Assembly (NCBI RefSeq): GCF_017798165.1
Contig: NZ_CP059068.1
Location: forward strand, 558,001-622,000
Direction of reading: 5' to 3'
From: Rhodoferax sp. AJA081-3
GTDB taxonomy: Bacteria > Pseudomonadota > Gammaproteobacteria > Burkholderiales > Burkholderiaceae_C
Length of the DNA: 64,000 nucleotides
Shown here: in pieces, positions 18,134-26,654 of the stretch
Numbering within the stretch: the stretch's first letter is position 1
Layout: every line of letters starts with the position of its first letter
Notes under the pieces: model-generated
Seen by the model: the letters and a program-made list of their open reading frames with translations, nothing else
Database searches by the model: none
Told to the model about the DNA's origin: nothing
Position numbers and translations under genes: made by a program

Positions 18134-19231
18134 GTGCCCATGGCACCGCCGCCCGCCCCTGTCATAGAAACCGATGCGCTCATCATCGGCGCAGGCCCTG
18201 TGGGCCTGTTCCAGGTGTTCCAGCTCGGCCTGCAGGAGGTCAAGGTGCACGTTGTGGACGCTTTGCCCGGCCCCGGCGGCCAGTGTGCAGAGCTGTACGC
18301 CGACAAACCCATCTACGACATCCCGGCGCTATTAGTCTGCACCGGTCGCGAACTGGCGGACAAACTGATGGCCCAGATCGCGCCTTTTGGCGCGCATTTC
18401 CATTGGAACCAGGTGGTCACGGCCTTGCAGAAGCAGCCGGACGGCCGTTTTCTGGTGGTGACCTCCCAAGCCCAGCGTTTTCTGTGCAAATCCGTATTTA
18501 TCGCGGCGGGTGTAGGCGCTTTTCAGCCACGCACCCTGCATGTGGACGGACTGGCCGCGTTTGCAGGCACGCAGCTGCTGCACAGCCTGCCGGATGCTGC
18601 AGTGTGTGCGAACCGAAACGTCGTGGTCTTCGGTGACGGCGATGCCGCACTCGAATCAGCACTAAAGCTCTGCGCAGCCCACGCCGACGGCCACCCCCAC
18701 AAGGCCAAACGCGTCACCCTGGTGCACCGCCGCGATGTGTTCAGCGCCGCAGCGCCGACTGTGGAACGTTTCCGCACATTGGTGCAGCAAGGACACATCC
18801 ATTTCGTGGCCGGCCAGGCACAGGGCATTGAGACCGTCAACGACCGCCTGACCGGTATCCAGATCCTGGACGCCGAAGGCCAGACGCGCACCCTGCCGCT
18901 GGAAATGCTGCTGGTGCTGCAGGGCCTGTCCCCCAAGCTCGGCCCCGTGGCCCAATGGGATCTGGACATGGAGCGCAAGCAGTTGCAGGTGGATACCGAG
19001 AAGTTCTCCACCAGCGAGCCTGGCATTTTTGCCGTGGGCGATATCAACACCTACCCTGGCAAGAAGAAGCTCATCGTGTGCGGCTTTCACGAGGCCACGC
19101 TGGCGGCGTTTGGTGCAATGCCTTTTATTGCGCCAGAAAAAAAAGTGATGCTGCAGTACACAACCACCAGTCCCAAGCTGCACAAGCTGCTGGGCGTGGC
19201 ACCGCAGGTGCACGATGCAGCCAATGAATAA
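18134..19231 (+). CDS. Ferredoxin-NADP(+) reductase, thioredoxin-reductase-like type
   Basis: FAD enzyme of 365 residues passing electrons between NADPH and ferredoxin. FAD-binding GAGPVGLF lies near residue 19, PGGQCAELY after the first domain segment, NADPH-binding VVFGDGDAALE near residue 160, and the C-terminal family stretch IFAVGDINTYPGKKKLIVC followed by GFHEATLAAF. A GTG at 18134 or an ATG two codons later (18140) could start it; either is close to the fdxA stop. Pairing with FdxA indicates that ferredoxin as partner. Confidence 0.93.
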   Translation: MPMAPPPAPVIETDALIIGAGPVGLFQVFQLGLQEVKVHVVDALPGPGGQCAELYADKPIYDIPALLVCTGRELADKLMAQIAPFGAHFHWNQVVTALQKQPDGRFLVVTSQAQRFLCKSVFIAAGVGAFQPRTLHVDGLAAFAGTQLLHSLPDAAVCANRNVVVFGDGDAALESALKLCAAHADGHPHKAKRVTLVHRRDVFSAAAPTVERFRTLVQQGHIHFVAGQAQGIETVNDRLTGIQILDAEGQTRTLPLEMLLVLQGLSPKLGPVAQWDLDMERKQLQVDTEKFSTSEPGIFAVGDINTYPGKKKLIVCGFHEATLAAFGAMPFIAPEKKVMLQYTTTSPKLHKLLGVAPQVHDAANE

Positions 19232-19267
19232 AAAATTCTGCAGTTTTTTCAAAAATCTGCGTGTCCC

Positions 19268-19296
19268 TTCAAAAACCAAAATTTCCACGCTATAAT
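19268..19296 (+). promoter_or_regulatory. Predicted sigma-70 promoter of the tRNA-Asn gene
   Basis: A consensus -10 TATAAT at 19291-19296 with a weak -35 TTCAAA at 19268-19273 (17-bp spacer), placing the transcript start a few bases before the tRNA at 19309. Confidence 0.6.
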
Positions 19297-19308
19297 TTGA
19301 GGCTTCAT

Positions 19309-19384
19309 TCCTCAATAGCTCAGTTGGTAGAGCGCCGGACTGTTAATCCGTAGGTCCCTGGTTCGAGCCCAGGTTGAGGAGCCA
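19309..19384 (+). tRNA. tRNA-Asn (anticodon GUU)
   Basis: Complete cloverleaf of 76 nt including encoded CCA. Acceptor stem TCCTCAA pairs with TTGAGGA; D-loop AGCTCAGTTGGTAGAGC; anticodon loop CTGTTAA with GTT at 19342-19344; T-loop GGTTCGAGCCC; discriminator G. The anticodon arm matches the bacterial tRNA-Asn consensus. Confidence 0.98.
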
Positions 19385-19389
19385 AATTT

Positions 19390-19425
19390 AAGAACCCACC
19401 ATTGCAAGATGGTGGGTTTTTTATT
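19390..19425 (+). terminator. Rho-independent terminator after tRNA-Asn
   Basis: ACCCACCAT, short loop, ATGGTGGGT, followed by TTTTTTATTTT. Confidence 0.9.
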
Positions 19426-19438
19426 TTCCGGGGCACAC

Positions 19439-19660
19439 ATGCACATCGACACATCCACCGCCGTCACCTCGCTCATCCAAGAGGGTGCACATCAGCTTGC
19501 AATACTGCGAGAAGACGCCAGTGAGGCCCACATCGCAGATCACATCCGCGGCATGGTTGCAGCAACCATGGGCCACCTGGCCAGCGACGTGTCAGACGCC
19601 ACGCTGAAGAATGCGGAACAATGGCAAGGTTGGGCACTGGGTGTGGCCGACGGAATTTGA
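19439..19660 (+). CDS. Small protein of unknown function
   Basis: A 73-residue acidic protein (MHIDTSTAVTSLIQEGAH, then IADHIRGMVAATMGHLASD) with no family I recognise. The start at 19439 is preferred because an in-frame ATG at 19409 lies inside the tRNA terminator. It precedes another small unknown gene by 26 bp, in the same direction, so the two may form a unit. Confidence 0.5.
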   Translation: MHIDTSTAVTSLIQEGAHQLAILREDASEAHIADHIRGMVAATMGHLASDVSDATLKNAEQWQGWALGVADGI

Positions 19661-19686
19661 TCGACGTGCAACAGGAGACACAACAC

Positions 19687-19944
19687 ATGTTTGACAAAAA
19701 CGGCCAGTGGATACGCCTTGAAACCTATGACGACTTTGACAACGGTCTTTCCGACCTGATTGAACTGTGGTCCAGCACCGCAAAGTCGGCAACACAGGCC
19801 GTGAAGGACGCGGCGTTCGCACATTTCAAAGAAGACCTGGAAGCGGCAATCCTGCAATGGGAAGGCAACAAAGCCAAGTCCAAAAAGTATGCGGCCATTG
19901 CGCAAGAGCTGGCCGAATTTGAAGAAGTGTTGAAACAAGGCTAA
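19687..19944 (+). CDS. Small protein of unknown function
   Basis: An 85-residue, helical, charged protein (MFDKNGQWIRLETYDDFDNG, later HFKEDLEAAILQWEGNKAK). The ATG at 19687 follows AACAGGAGACACAACAC, a good ribosome-binding site, and codon use is like that of neighbouring genes. I recognise no domain. It sits between another small gene and rluE. Confidence 0.6.
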   Translation: MFDKNGQWIRLETYDDFDNGLSDLIELWSSTAKSATQAVKDAAFAHFKEDLEAAILQWEGNKAKSKKYAAIAQELAEFEEVLKQG

Positions 19945-19968
19945 GACCCTGCCCGATAGAGGCGCAGC

Positions 19969-20502
19969 GTGATTTGTTTCAACAAACCCTACGGGGTGCT
20001 CAGCCAGTTCACGCCGGAAGGGCAATGGCGCGGGCTTAAAGACTTCATACCCGTTCCAAACGTGTACGTAGCGGGCCGCCTGGATGCCGACAGTGAAGGA
20101 CTGCTATTGCTAACGGACGATGGCAAACTCCAGGCACGGATTGCTGATCCGCGCTTCAAGATGGAGAAAACCTACTGGGTGCAGGTTGAGGGCATCCCCG
20201 ACGAGGCTGCGCTGGTGGCCTTGCGCAACGGTGTGCAGCTCAAAGATGGTCCCACCCTGCCCGCCCGCGCCCGTGTGATGGAAACGCCACCAGGCCTGTG
20301 GGAACGCGTGCCACCGATCCGTGTGCGCCAGACCAAGCCCACCGCCTGGCTGGAGCTGGTTATCCGCGAGGGGCGCAACCGCCAGGTACGGCGTATGTCA
20401 GCTGCCGTGGGCTTGCCCACCCTGCGCCTGATCCGCGCCGCCATAGGGCCCTACACACTGGACGGGCTGTCTCCGGGGTCTTGGCGGGAACAAGCTGTCT
20501 AA
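19969..20502 (+). CDS. rluE: Pseudouridine synthase of the RsuA/RluE family
   Basis: Isomerises a uridine in ribosomal RNA (RluE: 23S U2457). The 177-residue protein begins directly with the catalytic domain ([14 protein letters not shown]), with no S4 domain, as in RluE. The active-site motif [14 protein letters not shown] contains the catalytic Asp; later [10 protein letters not shown] and the C-terminal [21 protein letters not shown] are family hallmarks. A GTG start at 19969 is used; no ATG fits. Confidence 0.92.
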   Translation: MICFNKPYGVLSQFTPEGQWRGLKDFIPVPNVYVAGRLDADSEGLLLLTDDGKLQARIADPRFKMEKTYWVQVEGIPDEAALVALRNGVQLKDGPTLPARARVMETPPGLWERVPPIRVRQTKPTAWLELVIREGRNRQVRRMSAAVGLPTLRLIRAAIGPYTLDGLSPGSWREQAV

Positions 20503-20528
20503 AACAGAATCGCGCAACGGCATCCTGA

Positions 20529-21221
20529 TCAGCGTTTTTTCTCGATCGGGTTGGCCGTCAGCCAGTTGGCAGGATAGGCCCGCATGAACTCCTTTGCTTT
20601 CTCTGGGCGAGCACTTAGCCAAGCGTCGACCGCCCCTTCGTTCAGAATCACCACCATGCGTTTTTCGTTGCCGGGCTGTTGGTAGCGGTGCATTAGCGCA
20701 TGGCTATTGGCGCTGACGGTGAGCAGGGTGTAACTGGTGATGACTTCACCGTCCGCACCCGTCCAGCTTTCCCACAAGCCGGCCACACCCATGGGTTTGC
20801 CATCTACCCGGGCAATGCGGGTGGGTACGGCCTTGCCACTGCGCCAATCATCTTCTTGAAACGCCATCATCGGCACGATACAACGCTGCCCATTCATCCA
20901 GGCGTCGCGGAAGTTGTTGGATGTGGTCACGGTTTCTGACCGGGCGTTGGCCAACTTGGACGAGCGCAGCTTGGCTTCAGACGCCGACTTGACCCAATTG
21001 GGCACCAGGCCAAACTGGCCAGCCACCAGTTCGCGGGAAAGAATCTCGCGTGCGGGCTCCTCCACTTCTGTTACCTCTAGGGCGTGGGGTTTGCCCGCCC
21101 GAACAAAGACACCTGGTTGGCGTGGCCACACCTCGCGCCCCACCGGTGAAACCGGAGCCGCCACATGGAAGGCCTCTGCGTAGAGCGAGGCTATCTGAAC
21201 GCTTTCGTAGCGGTCACTCAT
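20529..21221 (-). CDS. YedK/HMCES-like (SRAP) protein lacking the catalytic cysteine
   Basis: SRAP-family proteins shield abasic sites in single-stranded DNA by crosslinking through Cys2 of a processed MCGR N-terminus. This 230-residue member begins MSDRYESVQ, so Cys2 is absent and no Cys lies near the N-terminus. Other elements are present but diverged: GLVPNW, KLANARSETV, RCIVPMMAFQEDDW (where GFYEW is usual), GLWESW and a distal His in ALMHRY before RMVVIL. No alternative upstream start supplies MC. Its stop side faces rluE; the upstream glutaredoxin-like gene overlaps by four bases. Function in crosslinking is doubtful. Confidence 0.75.
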   Translation of the reverse strand: MSDRYESVQIASLYAEAFHVAAPVSPVGREVWPRQPGVFVRAGKPHALEVTEVEEPAREILSRELVAGQFGLVPNWVKSASEAKLRSSKLANARSETVTTSNNFRDAWMNGQRCIVPMMAFQEDDWRSGKAVPTRIARVDGKPMGVAGLWESWTGADGEVITSYTLLTVSANSHALMHRYQQPGNEKRMVVILNEGAVDAWLSARPEKAKEFMRAYPANWLTANPIEKKR

Positions 21222-21613
21222 ACGGCCGCTTCAAAACGCCCTCTCAAGTAGGCATTGATTGCCCCAGACTCGACCAGCCACTGGCTATTACCCGCGGTGT
21301 CGGTGATTTTCAGGCACGGCACTTTGGGCTGGCCCAGGCCACGCACCAATGCCGCTCGATGCTCCCCTTCCTTTTGCGCATCGCGGCGCTCAATGTTGAG
21401 GGACAGCCTGTGCATTTCTTTGCGGACCTTGATACAAAAAGGGCAGGTTTGGAACTGGTACAAAACAAGCTTGCTGCACTGCGCATCAATTTCCGCCTGC
21501 TGCGCAGGGGCACGCACGACACCCTTTGGGCGGCTGGCAATTTCCCAGATACGCATGACGGGGCCCAGCAGCAGCCGCACCGCTTTGAAAAATAGTCTGA
21601 CAAAAGTCTTCAT
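21218..21613 (-). CDS. Glutaredoxin-like protein with N-terminal membrane anchor
   Basis: A 131-residue protein. A hydrophobic N-terminal stretch (FFKAVRLLLGPVMRIWEIA) may anchor it, followed by a thioredoxin-fold domain: LVLYQFQTCPFCIKVRKEM with the CPFC redox site at about residues 57-60, the cis-Pro region KVPCLKI, and SGAINAYLRGRF. The layout matches glutaredoxin / GST-N proteins common in proteobacteria. Overlaps the downstream YedK-like gene by four bases (ATGA), so both are cotranscribed. Confidence 0.85.
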   Translation of the reverse strand: MKTFVRLFFKAVRLLLGPVMRIWEIASRPKGVVRAPAQQAEIDAQCSKLVLYQFQTCPFCIKVRKEMHRLSLNIERRDAQKEGEHRAALVRGLGQPKVPCLKITDTAGNSQWLVESGAINAYLRGRFEAAV

Positions 21614-21728
21614 CTGGATAAATTGGGATTGGGGTGAGAGTAGCGTGCACGGATACCGCGGCCCGCTTTTACAGGGGCCCCATTGTCGCCTGCCGCTGGG
21701 GCCAACCCCTCACACGGATAATGGCCGC

Positions 21729-22016
21729 ATGAGAATCAATTTGGTTACACCCTTCGCAGAGAAGGATGCCGCAAAAGCACTGGGTGCCCGTTGGGACGCC
21801 ACCAAAAAGCTTTGGTACATCGTTGATGTGGCCGACCTGACACCGTTTTTACGCTGGATACCCGATGTGGACGCTGCGACGGCAGAAGCGGTTGAAGGCG
21901 TCGAACCTGTCAGAAGGTCTGCCGGGGTCATCACCACATCGAACCTCAAAATTCCGTCATGCGGGTGCAATGTGCACGCTTGGCAAGACTGTCCGCATAG
22001 CGGAAGTCAGGCGTAA
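21729..22016 (+). CDS. DUF5710 domain protein
   Basis: A 95-residue protein starting MRINLVTPFAEKDAAKALGA, followed by RWDATKKLWYIVD, the compact DUF5710 motif found alone or beside primase/helicase-like domains in other bacteria. The C-terminal tail contains CGCNVHAWQDCPHSG, a possible metal-binding Cys/His cluster. Start ATG 21729 is chosen because the upstream open frame is antisense to the glutaredoxin gene. Role unknown. Confidence 0.75.
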   Translation: MRINLVTPFAEKDAAKALGARWDATKKLWYIVDVADLTPFLRWIPDVDAATAEAVEGVEPVRRSAGVITTSNLKIPSCGCNVHAWQDCPHSGSQA

Positions 22017-22050
22017 AAAGGCCGGGCCTTCTTGCGAAAGCCCGGCCCTG
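22015..22050 (-). terminator. Hairpin terminator between the DUF5710 gene and aceA
   Basis: GGCCGGGC and GCCCGGCC separated by a short loop. On the minus strand the stem is followed by a T run, giving a clear terminator for aceA; it probably also stops the convergent gene. Confidence 0.85.
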
Positions 22051-22067
22051 TCAGTTAAGCCAATGGC

Positions 22068-23384
22068 TTAGTGGAACTGCTCTTCTTCAGTAGAACCAGT
22101 CAGCGCCTTGACGGAGGATGTACCGCCCTGGATAACGGTGGTCACGTCGTCGAAGTAACCCACGCCGACTTCCTGCTGGTGCGACACGAAGGTGTAACCC
22201 TTTTCGCGGGCAGCGAATTCGGGCTCTTGCACCATCTCGGTGTAATGCTTCATGCCTTCGCCTTGGGCGTATGCATGGGCAAACTGGAAGGTGTTGAACC
22301 AGTTGATGTGGATACCGGCCAAGGTGATGAACTGGTACTTGTAGCCCAGTGCGGACAGGTCTTCCTGAAAGGACGCGATCTGCGAGTCGGACAAGTTTTT
22401 CTTCCAGTTGAAAGAAGGCGAGCAGTTGTACGACAGCAGCTTGCCAGGGCAGGCAGCATGCACGGCTTGTGCAAATTCGCGGGCAAAGCCGATGTCTGGC
22501 ACACCTGTCTCACACCACACCAAGTCGGCGTAAGGAGCGTAAGCCACGCCGCGGCTGATGGATTGCTCCAGGCCGTTCTTGACACGGTAGAAGCCTTCTT
22601 GGGTGCGCTCACCGGTGATGAAAGGCTTGTCGTTGGCGTCGTAGTCGCTGGTGATCAGGTTGGCGGCTTCCGCATCGGTGCGGGCCAGGATGATGGTGGA
22701 CACGCCCATGGTGTCTGCAGCAAAACGTGCGGAGATCAGCTTCTCGATGGCTTCGCGGGTTGGCACCAACACCTTGCCACCCATGTGGCCGCATTTCTTC
22801 ACGGCAGCCAACTGGTCTTCAAAGTGCACGCCAGCAGCGCCGGATGCAATCATGTTCTTCATCAACTCAAACGCGTTCAACACGCCGCCGAAACCGGCTT
22901 CTGCGTCGGCCACGATAGGCAGGAAGAAGTCGATGAATTCCTTGGAACCTGGCTCGATGCCACGGCCCCACTGGATTTCGTCGGCACGCTTGAAGGTGTT
23001 GTTGATACGGCGCACCATTGTGGGCACCGAGTCGTAGGCGTACAGCGACTGGTCGGGGTACATGGTCTCAGATGTGTTGCCGTCAGCGGCCACTTGCCAG
23101 CCCGACAGGTACACGGCTTCCAGACCGGCTTTGGCCTGCTGCATGGCCTGGCCCGCGGAGATCGCGCCGAAGGCGTTGACGTAACCCTTCTTGGCACCGC
23201 CGTTGACCTTTTCCCACAACTTTTCGGCACCGCGCTTGGCCAGCGTGTGCTCGATGTTCACGCTACCGCGCAGACGAACGACGTCGGCTGCGGTATAGCC
23301 GCGCTTGACGCCTTTCCAGCGGGGGTTGGTGGCCCAGTCTTTTTCAAGGGCTGCGATTTGCTGTTCACGGGTTTGAGTAGTCAT
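22068..23384 (-). CDS. aceA: Isocitrate lyase
   Basis: First enzyme of the glyoxylate bypass, cleaving isocitrate to glyoxylate and succinate. The 438-residue protein has the catalytic KKCGHMGGK at residues 196-204 (Cys198), the metal-site region [10 protein letters not shown], and [13 protein letters not shown]. Length and sequence fit the classical bacterial type. ATG at 23384 follows GACGGAGTGATTCC. The 363-bp upstream region carries palindromes (23461-23498) that are good regulator sites. No malate synthase gene is in the window. Confidence 0.97.
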   Translation of the reverse strand: MTTQTREQQIAALEKDWATNPRWKGVKRGYTAADVVRLRGSVNIEHTLAKRGAEKLWEKVNGGAKKGYVNAFGAISAGQAMQQAKAGLEAVYLSGWQVAADGNTSETMYPDQSLYAYDSVPTMVRRINNTFKRADEIQWGRGIEPGSKEFIDFFLPIVADAEAGFGGVLNAFELMKNMIASGAAGVHFEDQLAAVKKCGHMGGKVLVPTREAIEKLISARFAADTMGVSTIILARTDAEAANLITSDYDANDKPFITGERTQEGFYRVKNGLEQSISRGVAYAPYADLVWCETGVPDIGFAREFAQAVHAACPGKLLSYNCSPSFNWKKNLSDSQIASFQEDLSALGYKYQFITLAGIHINWFNTFQFAHAYAQGEGMKHYTEMVQEPEFAAREKGYTFVSHQQEVGVGYFDDVTTVIQGGTSSVKALTGSTEEEQFH

Positions 23385-23460
23385 GGAATCACTCCGTCGT
23401 AGTTAAAGGATTTCGGTGCCTGAAAGGCAGGCAGTGCAGTTCAAGCTGAGAACAATTGTA

Positions 23461-23498
23461 GTCTTATATAAGACATAAAACCATATCTTATGTCTTAT
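23461..23498. promoter_or_regulatory. Cluster of GTCTTAT half-sites upstream of aceA
   Basis: The 14-bp perfect palindrome GTCTTATATAAGAC (23461-23474) is followed by the spaced inverted pair AAGACATAA (23470-23478) and TTATGTCTT (23488-23496), with GTCTTAT repeated at 23492-23498. The rest of the 23385-23747 gap, between aceA and the divergent symporter gene, is AT-rich without a visible gene. I cannot name the regulator; a GntR-type dimer would fit. Confidence 0.65.
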
Positions 23499-23747
23499 AG
23501 ATGACTAAAATATTATCCATACAAATCAATAGCTTAGCGGCTTCATTTCTCCATATGAACTGCAATAATTGCCATATGAAAATTATTCTGCCACTTCTGG
23601 TACCGATGCAGGAATCAGGCCAGGGTGGTATTCCTAAGCTGTGGGCCCATGCAAACTGCTTGTACACGCCAACTGTGACAATCAGCGCTCTGATCCCTTG
23701 CCAACTGTTGGGATAATGCCCCGTTTTTTACATTTAAGGAGTGCGCC

Positions 23748-25196
23748 GTGCTGTTGACCCTGGTCATCGTCTACTTGCTGATCACCATCGCCATTGGTCT
23801 CTATGCGGCCAAACGTGTCAAGAACACGGCGGACTTTGCCATTGCGGGCCGCAATTTGCCCCTGATCATGATCGTCACCACCACGTTTGCCACCTGGTTC
23901 GGGTCGGAAACCGTGTTGGGCATCCCAGCCAAGTTTGTCAACACCGGGCTCAATGGTGTGGTCGAAGACCCGTTTGGAGCCGGGACCTGCCTGATCCTTG
24001 TCGGCATCTTCTTTGCGGCCAAGCTCTACAAGATGAATCTGCTGACCATCAGCGACTACTACCGCGAGCGTTTTGGCCGCACGGTGGAAGTGTTGTGCTC
24101 CTTGATCATCATGTTGAGTTACCTGGGGTGGGTGTCTGCACAGGTGACCGCACTGGGCCTGGTGTTCAACCTGCTGTCTGGCGGCGCCATCAGCATTCCT
24201 ATGGGCATGACGATTGGTGTGGTGTCCATCCTGGCCTACACCCTGTTTGGTGGCATGTGGTCGGTAGCAGTGACCGACTTCATCCAAATGATTATTCTGG
24301 TGGGTGGCCTGGCGATCATTGCGGTGTTTGCCGGCAACATGGCTGGCGGTGCAGACAAGGTGGTGTCGCTGGCTATGAGCAAAGACCTGTTCAAGTTTTT
24401 GCCAGAACCCTCGTTCAAGGACATTGTGTTTTTCCTCGCCGCTGCCATGACCATGATGCTGGGCTCCATTCCCCAGCAAGACGTCTTCCAGCGTGTGATG
24501 TCAGCCAACAGCAGCAGCGCCGCAACCAAGGGGCCAGTCATTGGTGGTGTGTGTTACATCCTGTTTGCCTTTGTGCCCATGTTCCTGGTGACCAGTGCGC
24601 TGATCATCATGCCGGAAAAAGCCGCGCTATTGCTGCAGGAAGACCCGCAGAAAGTATTGCCCGCCCTGGTCATGGAAAAAATGCCCTTTGTGATGCAGGT
24701 GCTGTTTTTTGGCGCGTTGTTGTCCGCCATCAAGTCCACCGCCTCTGCCACCCTGCTGGCACCCAGCGTCACCTTTGTCGAGAACATCTGGCGCCAGTTC
24801 ATGCCCCGCATCAGTGACAAGCAAGAACTGCGCACCATGCGTATCACGGTGCTGATTTTCAGCGCAGCCGTGCTCATCTATGCCATCAATGCACAGGGCA
24901 CACCCATTTACGAAATGGTTTCTGGTGCTTACCAAGTCACCTTGGTGGGCGCATTTATCCCGCTGGTGTTTGGCCTGTACTGGAAACGCGCCACCACCCA
25001 GGGCGCACTGTTCTCTATCGTGCTGGGCTTGTTGACCTGGGTACTGTTCCTTGCCACACCGGCTGGCGCTGAGTTTCCGGCACAGCTGGCGGGGGTACTC
25101 GCCGCGTTCCTGGGCATGCTGGTCGGGTCGCTGGGCCCCCAGGCTATCAAAAACGTACACGCAGGCCACCACAAGCTGCCAGGTCTGCACGGGTGA
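23748..25196 (+). CDS. Sodium:solute symporter family transporter
   Basis: Secondary transporter of 482 residues with about 13 hydrophobic segments. SSS-family features include NTADFAIAGRNLPL near the start, ATWFGSETVLGIPAKF, ISDYYRERFGRTVEVL, and ISALKS-like LSAIKSTASATLLAPS carrying the sodium-site serines/threonine. GTG start at 23748 follows TAAGGAGTGCGCC. Divergent from isocitrate lyase, which hints at uptake of an organic acid such as acetate, but the substrate is not predictable from sequence. Confidence 0.88.
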   Translation: MLLTLVIVYLLITIAIGLYAAKRVKNTADFAIAGRNLPLIMIVTTTFATWFGSETVLGIPAKFVNTGLNGVVEDPFGAGTCLILVGIFFAAKLYKMNLLTISDYYRERFGRTVEVLCSLIIMLSYLGWVSAQVTALGLVFNLLSGGAISIPMGMTIGVVSILAYTLFGGMWSVAVTDFIQMIILVGGLAIIAVFAGNMAGGADKVVSLAMSKDLFKFLPEPSFKDIVFFLAAAMTMMLGSIPQQDVFQRVMSANSSSAATKGPVIGGVCYILFAFVPMFLVTSALIIMPEKAALLLQEDPQKVLPALVMEKMPFVMQVLFFGALLSAIKSTASATLLAPSVTFVENIWRQFMPRISDKQELRTMRITVLIFSAAVLIYAINAQGTPIYEMVSGAYQVTLVGAFIPLVFGLYWKRATTQGALFSIVLGLLTWVLFLATPAGAEFPAQLAGVLAAFLGMLVGSLGPQAIKNVHAGHHKLPGLHG

Positions 25197-26137
25197 TGCA
25201 GCCCAACAGCCGCTGGCTGGCCTATGGCAGTCTGGCCTTGAGCATGGCCCTGGTTGGCAGCTATGTCGCCCTGTCCAAACCCTTGGTCGCAGCGTTGTCT
25301 GTATTCCTGCTCGCCTGGCTGCGTTTTGGCATTGGCGGCGTGGCCATGCTGGGCTGGTTGAAGCGGGCGCCGCATGAGGCGCCCATGGACAGCACAACCA
25401 AACGCCTGCTGTTCCTCGAATCACTGGTGGGCAACTTCCTGTTCTCGATCGCCATGCTGTTTGGCGTCAGCATGACCACGGCTGTTTCGGCGGGTGTGAT
25501 CATGTCCACCATACCGGCGGTCGTCGCGCTGATGAGCTGGGCCTTCCTGAAAGAGCGCATCGGTCTGCGGGTGTGGGCCGCCATTGTCTGCGGTGTGTTG
25601 GGTATTACCGTGCTGGCGCTATCAAAAGGAGAGCTAAACAGCGAGCAATCTCGGAGGCTAGGTGGCGATTTGACCAACAACACCATGCTGTGGGGCAATA
25701 TTCTGGTGTTTGTCGCCGTGGTGTGCGAGGCGGCCTACGCCGTCATCGGCAAGAAGCTGACCGGCAGCGTGTCACCCAAACGCATTGCTGCGTTGATCAA
25801 TGTGTGGGGGCTGGTTTTGATGACACCCATGGGGTTGTACGCGGCCTGGCATTTTGAGTTTTCTGCCGTCACACCCTCGCTGTGGCTGCTGCTGGTGTTT
25901 TACGCACTGGCGGCCAGCGTGTGGACGGTGTGGCTGTGGATGACGGGCCTGCAGACGGTGCCCGCCGCCCGCGCCGGAGTGTTTACCGTCATGCTGCCCA
26001 TATCCGCCGCACTGGTCGGCGTATTCGTTTTGGGTGAAACGCTGAGCGGCATGCAGTTGGTGGCCTTTGGCATAGCGCTGCTGGGTGTGGTGCTGGCAAC
26101 GCTGCCCTCGGGTCGAACCGTTACACCAGCGCCTTAG
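25196..26137 (+). CDS. EamA/DMT-family transporter
   Basis: Inner-membrane protein of 313 residues with ten predicted membrane segments made of two EamA repeats, the architecture of drug/metabolite exporters. ATG at 25196 overlaps the symporter stop (TGATG), so the genes are coupled. A loop between the two halves (about residues 143-160, SKGELNSEQSRRLGGDL) is encoded by a degenerate copy of the interspersed repeat. The last 17 bp overlap the convergent rraA-like gene. Substrate unknown. Confidence 0.85.
   Translation: MQPNSRWLAYGSLALSMALVGSYVALSKPLVAALSVFLLAWLRFGIGGVAMLGWLKRAPHEAPMDSTTKRLLFLESLVGNFLFSIAMLFGVSMTTAVSAGVIMSTIPAVVALMSWAFLKERIGLRVWAAIVCGVLGITVLALSKGELNSEQSRRLGGDLTNNTMLWGNILVFVAVVCEAAYAVIGKKLTGSVSPKRIAALINVWGLVLMTPMGLYAAWHFEFSAVTPSLWLLLVFYALAASVWTVWLWMTGLQTVPAARAGVFTVMLPISAALVGVFVLGETLSGMQLVAFGIALLGVVLATLPSGRTVTPAP
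25630..25666 (+). repeat. Degenerate interspersed element inside the DMT gene
   Basis: AGAGC, 18 bases, GGAGGCTAGGTGGC. Spacing matches the family exactly and the 3' block matches at 11 of 14 positions; read in a different frame from the cys copies. Confidence 0.5.
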
Positions 26138-26654
26138 CGGCCACCACGATGCCGTCTTCATCGGCATACAGCCAGTCACCGGGTCGCACCCATACACCCT
26201 GCACTTGCACGGCCACATCCGCCTGACCTTGTTGCCGCTTCTCCGTAGGCATGGGCATGCTGGCCAGTGCCCGTATGCCCACCGCCTGCGTGGCCAGCTC
26301 TGCGGTGTCGCGCACACAGCCATCGATCACCACACCGGCCCAGCCATTGCGCGCCGCTGCTGCGCCCAGGTTGCCCCCCAGCAGTGCCTTGCGCAATGAC
26401 CCACCCCCGTCCACTACCAGAACCTTGGCCACACGGCCCTGCGGCGTCTCCAGGTAGCCCGGTGAATCCACCGCGGCCTTGACCAAGGTGTTGTCCTCAA
26501 AACACTTCACGGTGACCACCGGGCCTGCGAACTTTTGCACGCCACCAAAGTCCCGAAACACCGGCGGCAAAACACGAAAATCACCAGTGGAATCACCCTT
26601 GTGGGCATCACACAGATCACAGGTCGCAAACGTCAATGCAATTGCAATCGCCAT
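26121..26654 (-). CDS. RraA-family protein
   Basis: A 177-residue member of the RraA / HMG aldolase family. Conserved parts are VKCFEDNTLVKAAVD, VLVVDGGGSLRKALLGGNLG, and the Arg-Asp motif GWAGVVIDGCVRDT. The family includes inhibitors of RNase E and class II 4-hydroxy-4-methyl-2-oxoglutarate / oxaloacetate aldolases; which applies here cannot be told. It converges on the DMT gene with a 17-bp overlap of coding ends. Confidence 0.88.
   Translation of the reverse strand: MAIAIALTFATCDLCDAHKGDSTGDFRVLPPVFRDFGGVQKFAGPVVTVKCFEDNTLVKAAVDSPGYLETPQGRVAKVLVVDGGGSLRKALLGGNLGAAAARNGWAGVVIDGCVRDTAELATQAVGIRALASMPMPTEKRQQGQADVAVQVQGVWVRPGDWLYADEDGIVVAAKALV

Noticed and set aside
23501..23716. 71-codon plus-strand frame in the aceA-symporter gap
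   Set aside because: No ribosome-binding site, unusual composition and it begins next to the operator cluster; the gap reads as a regulatory region.
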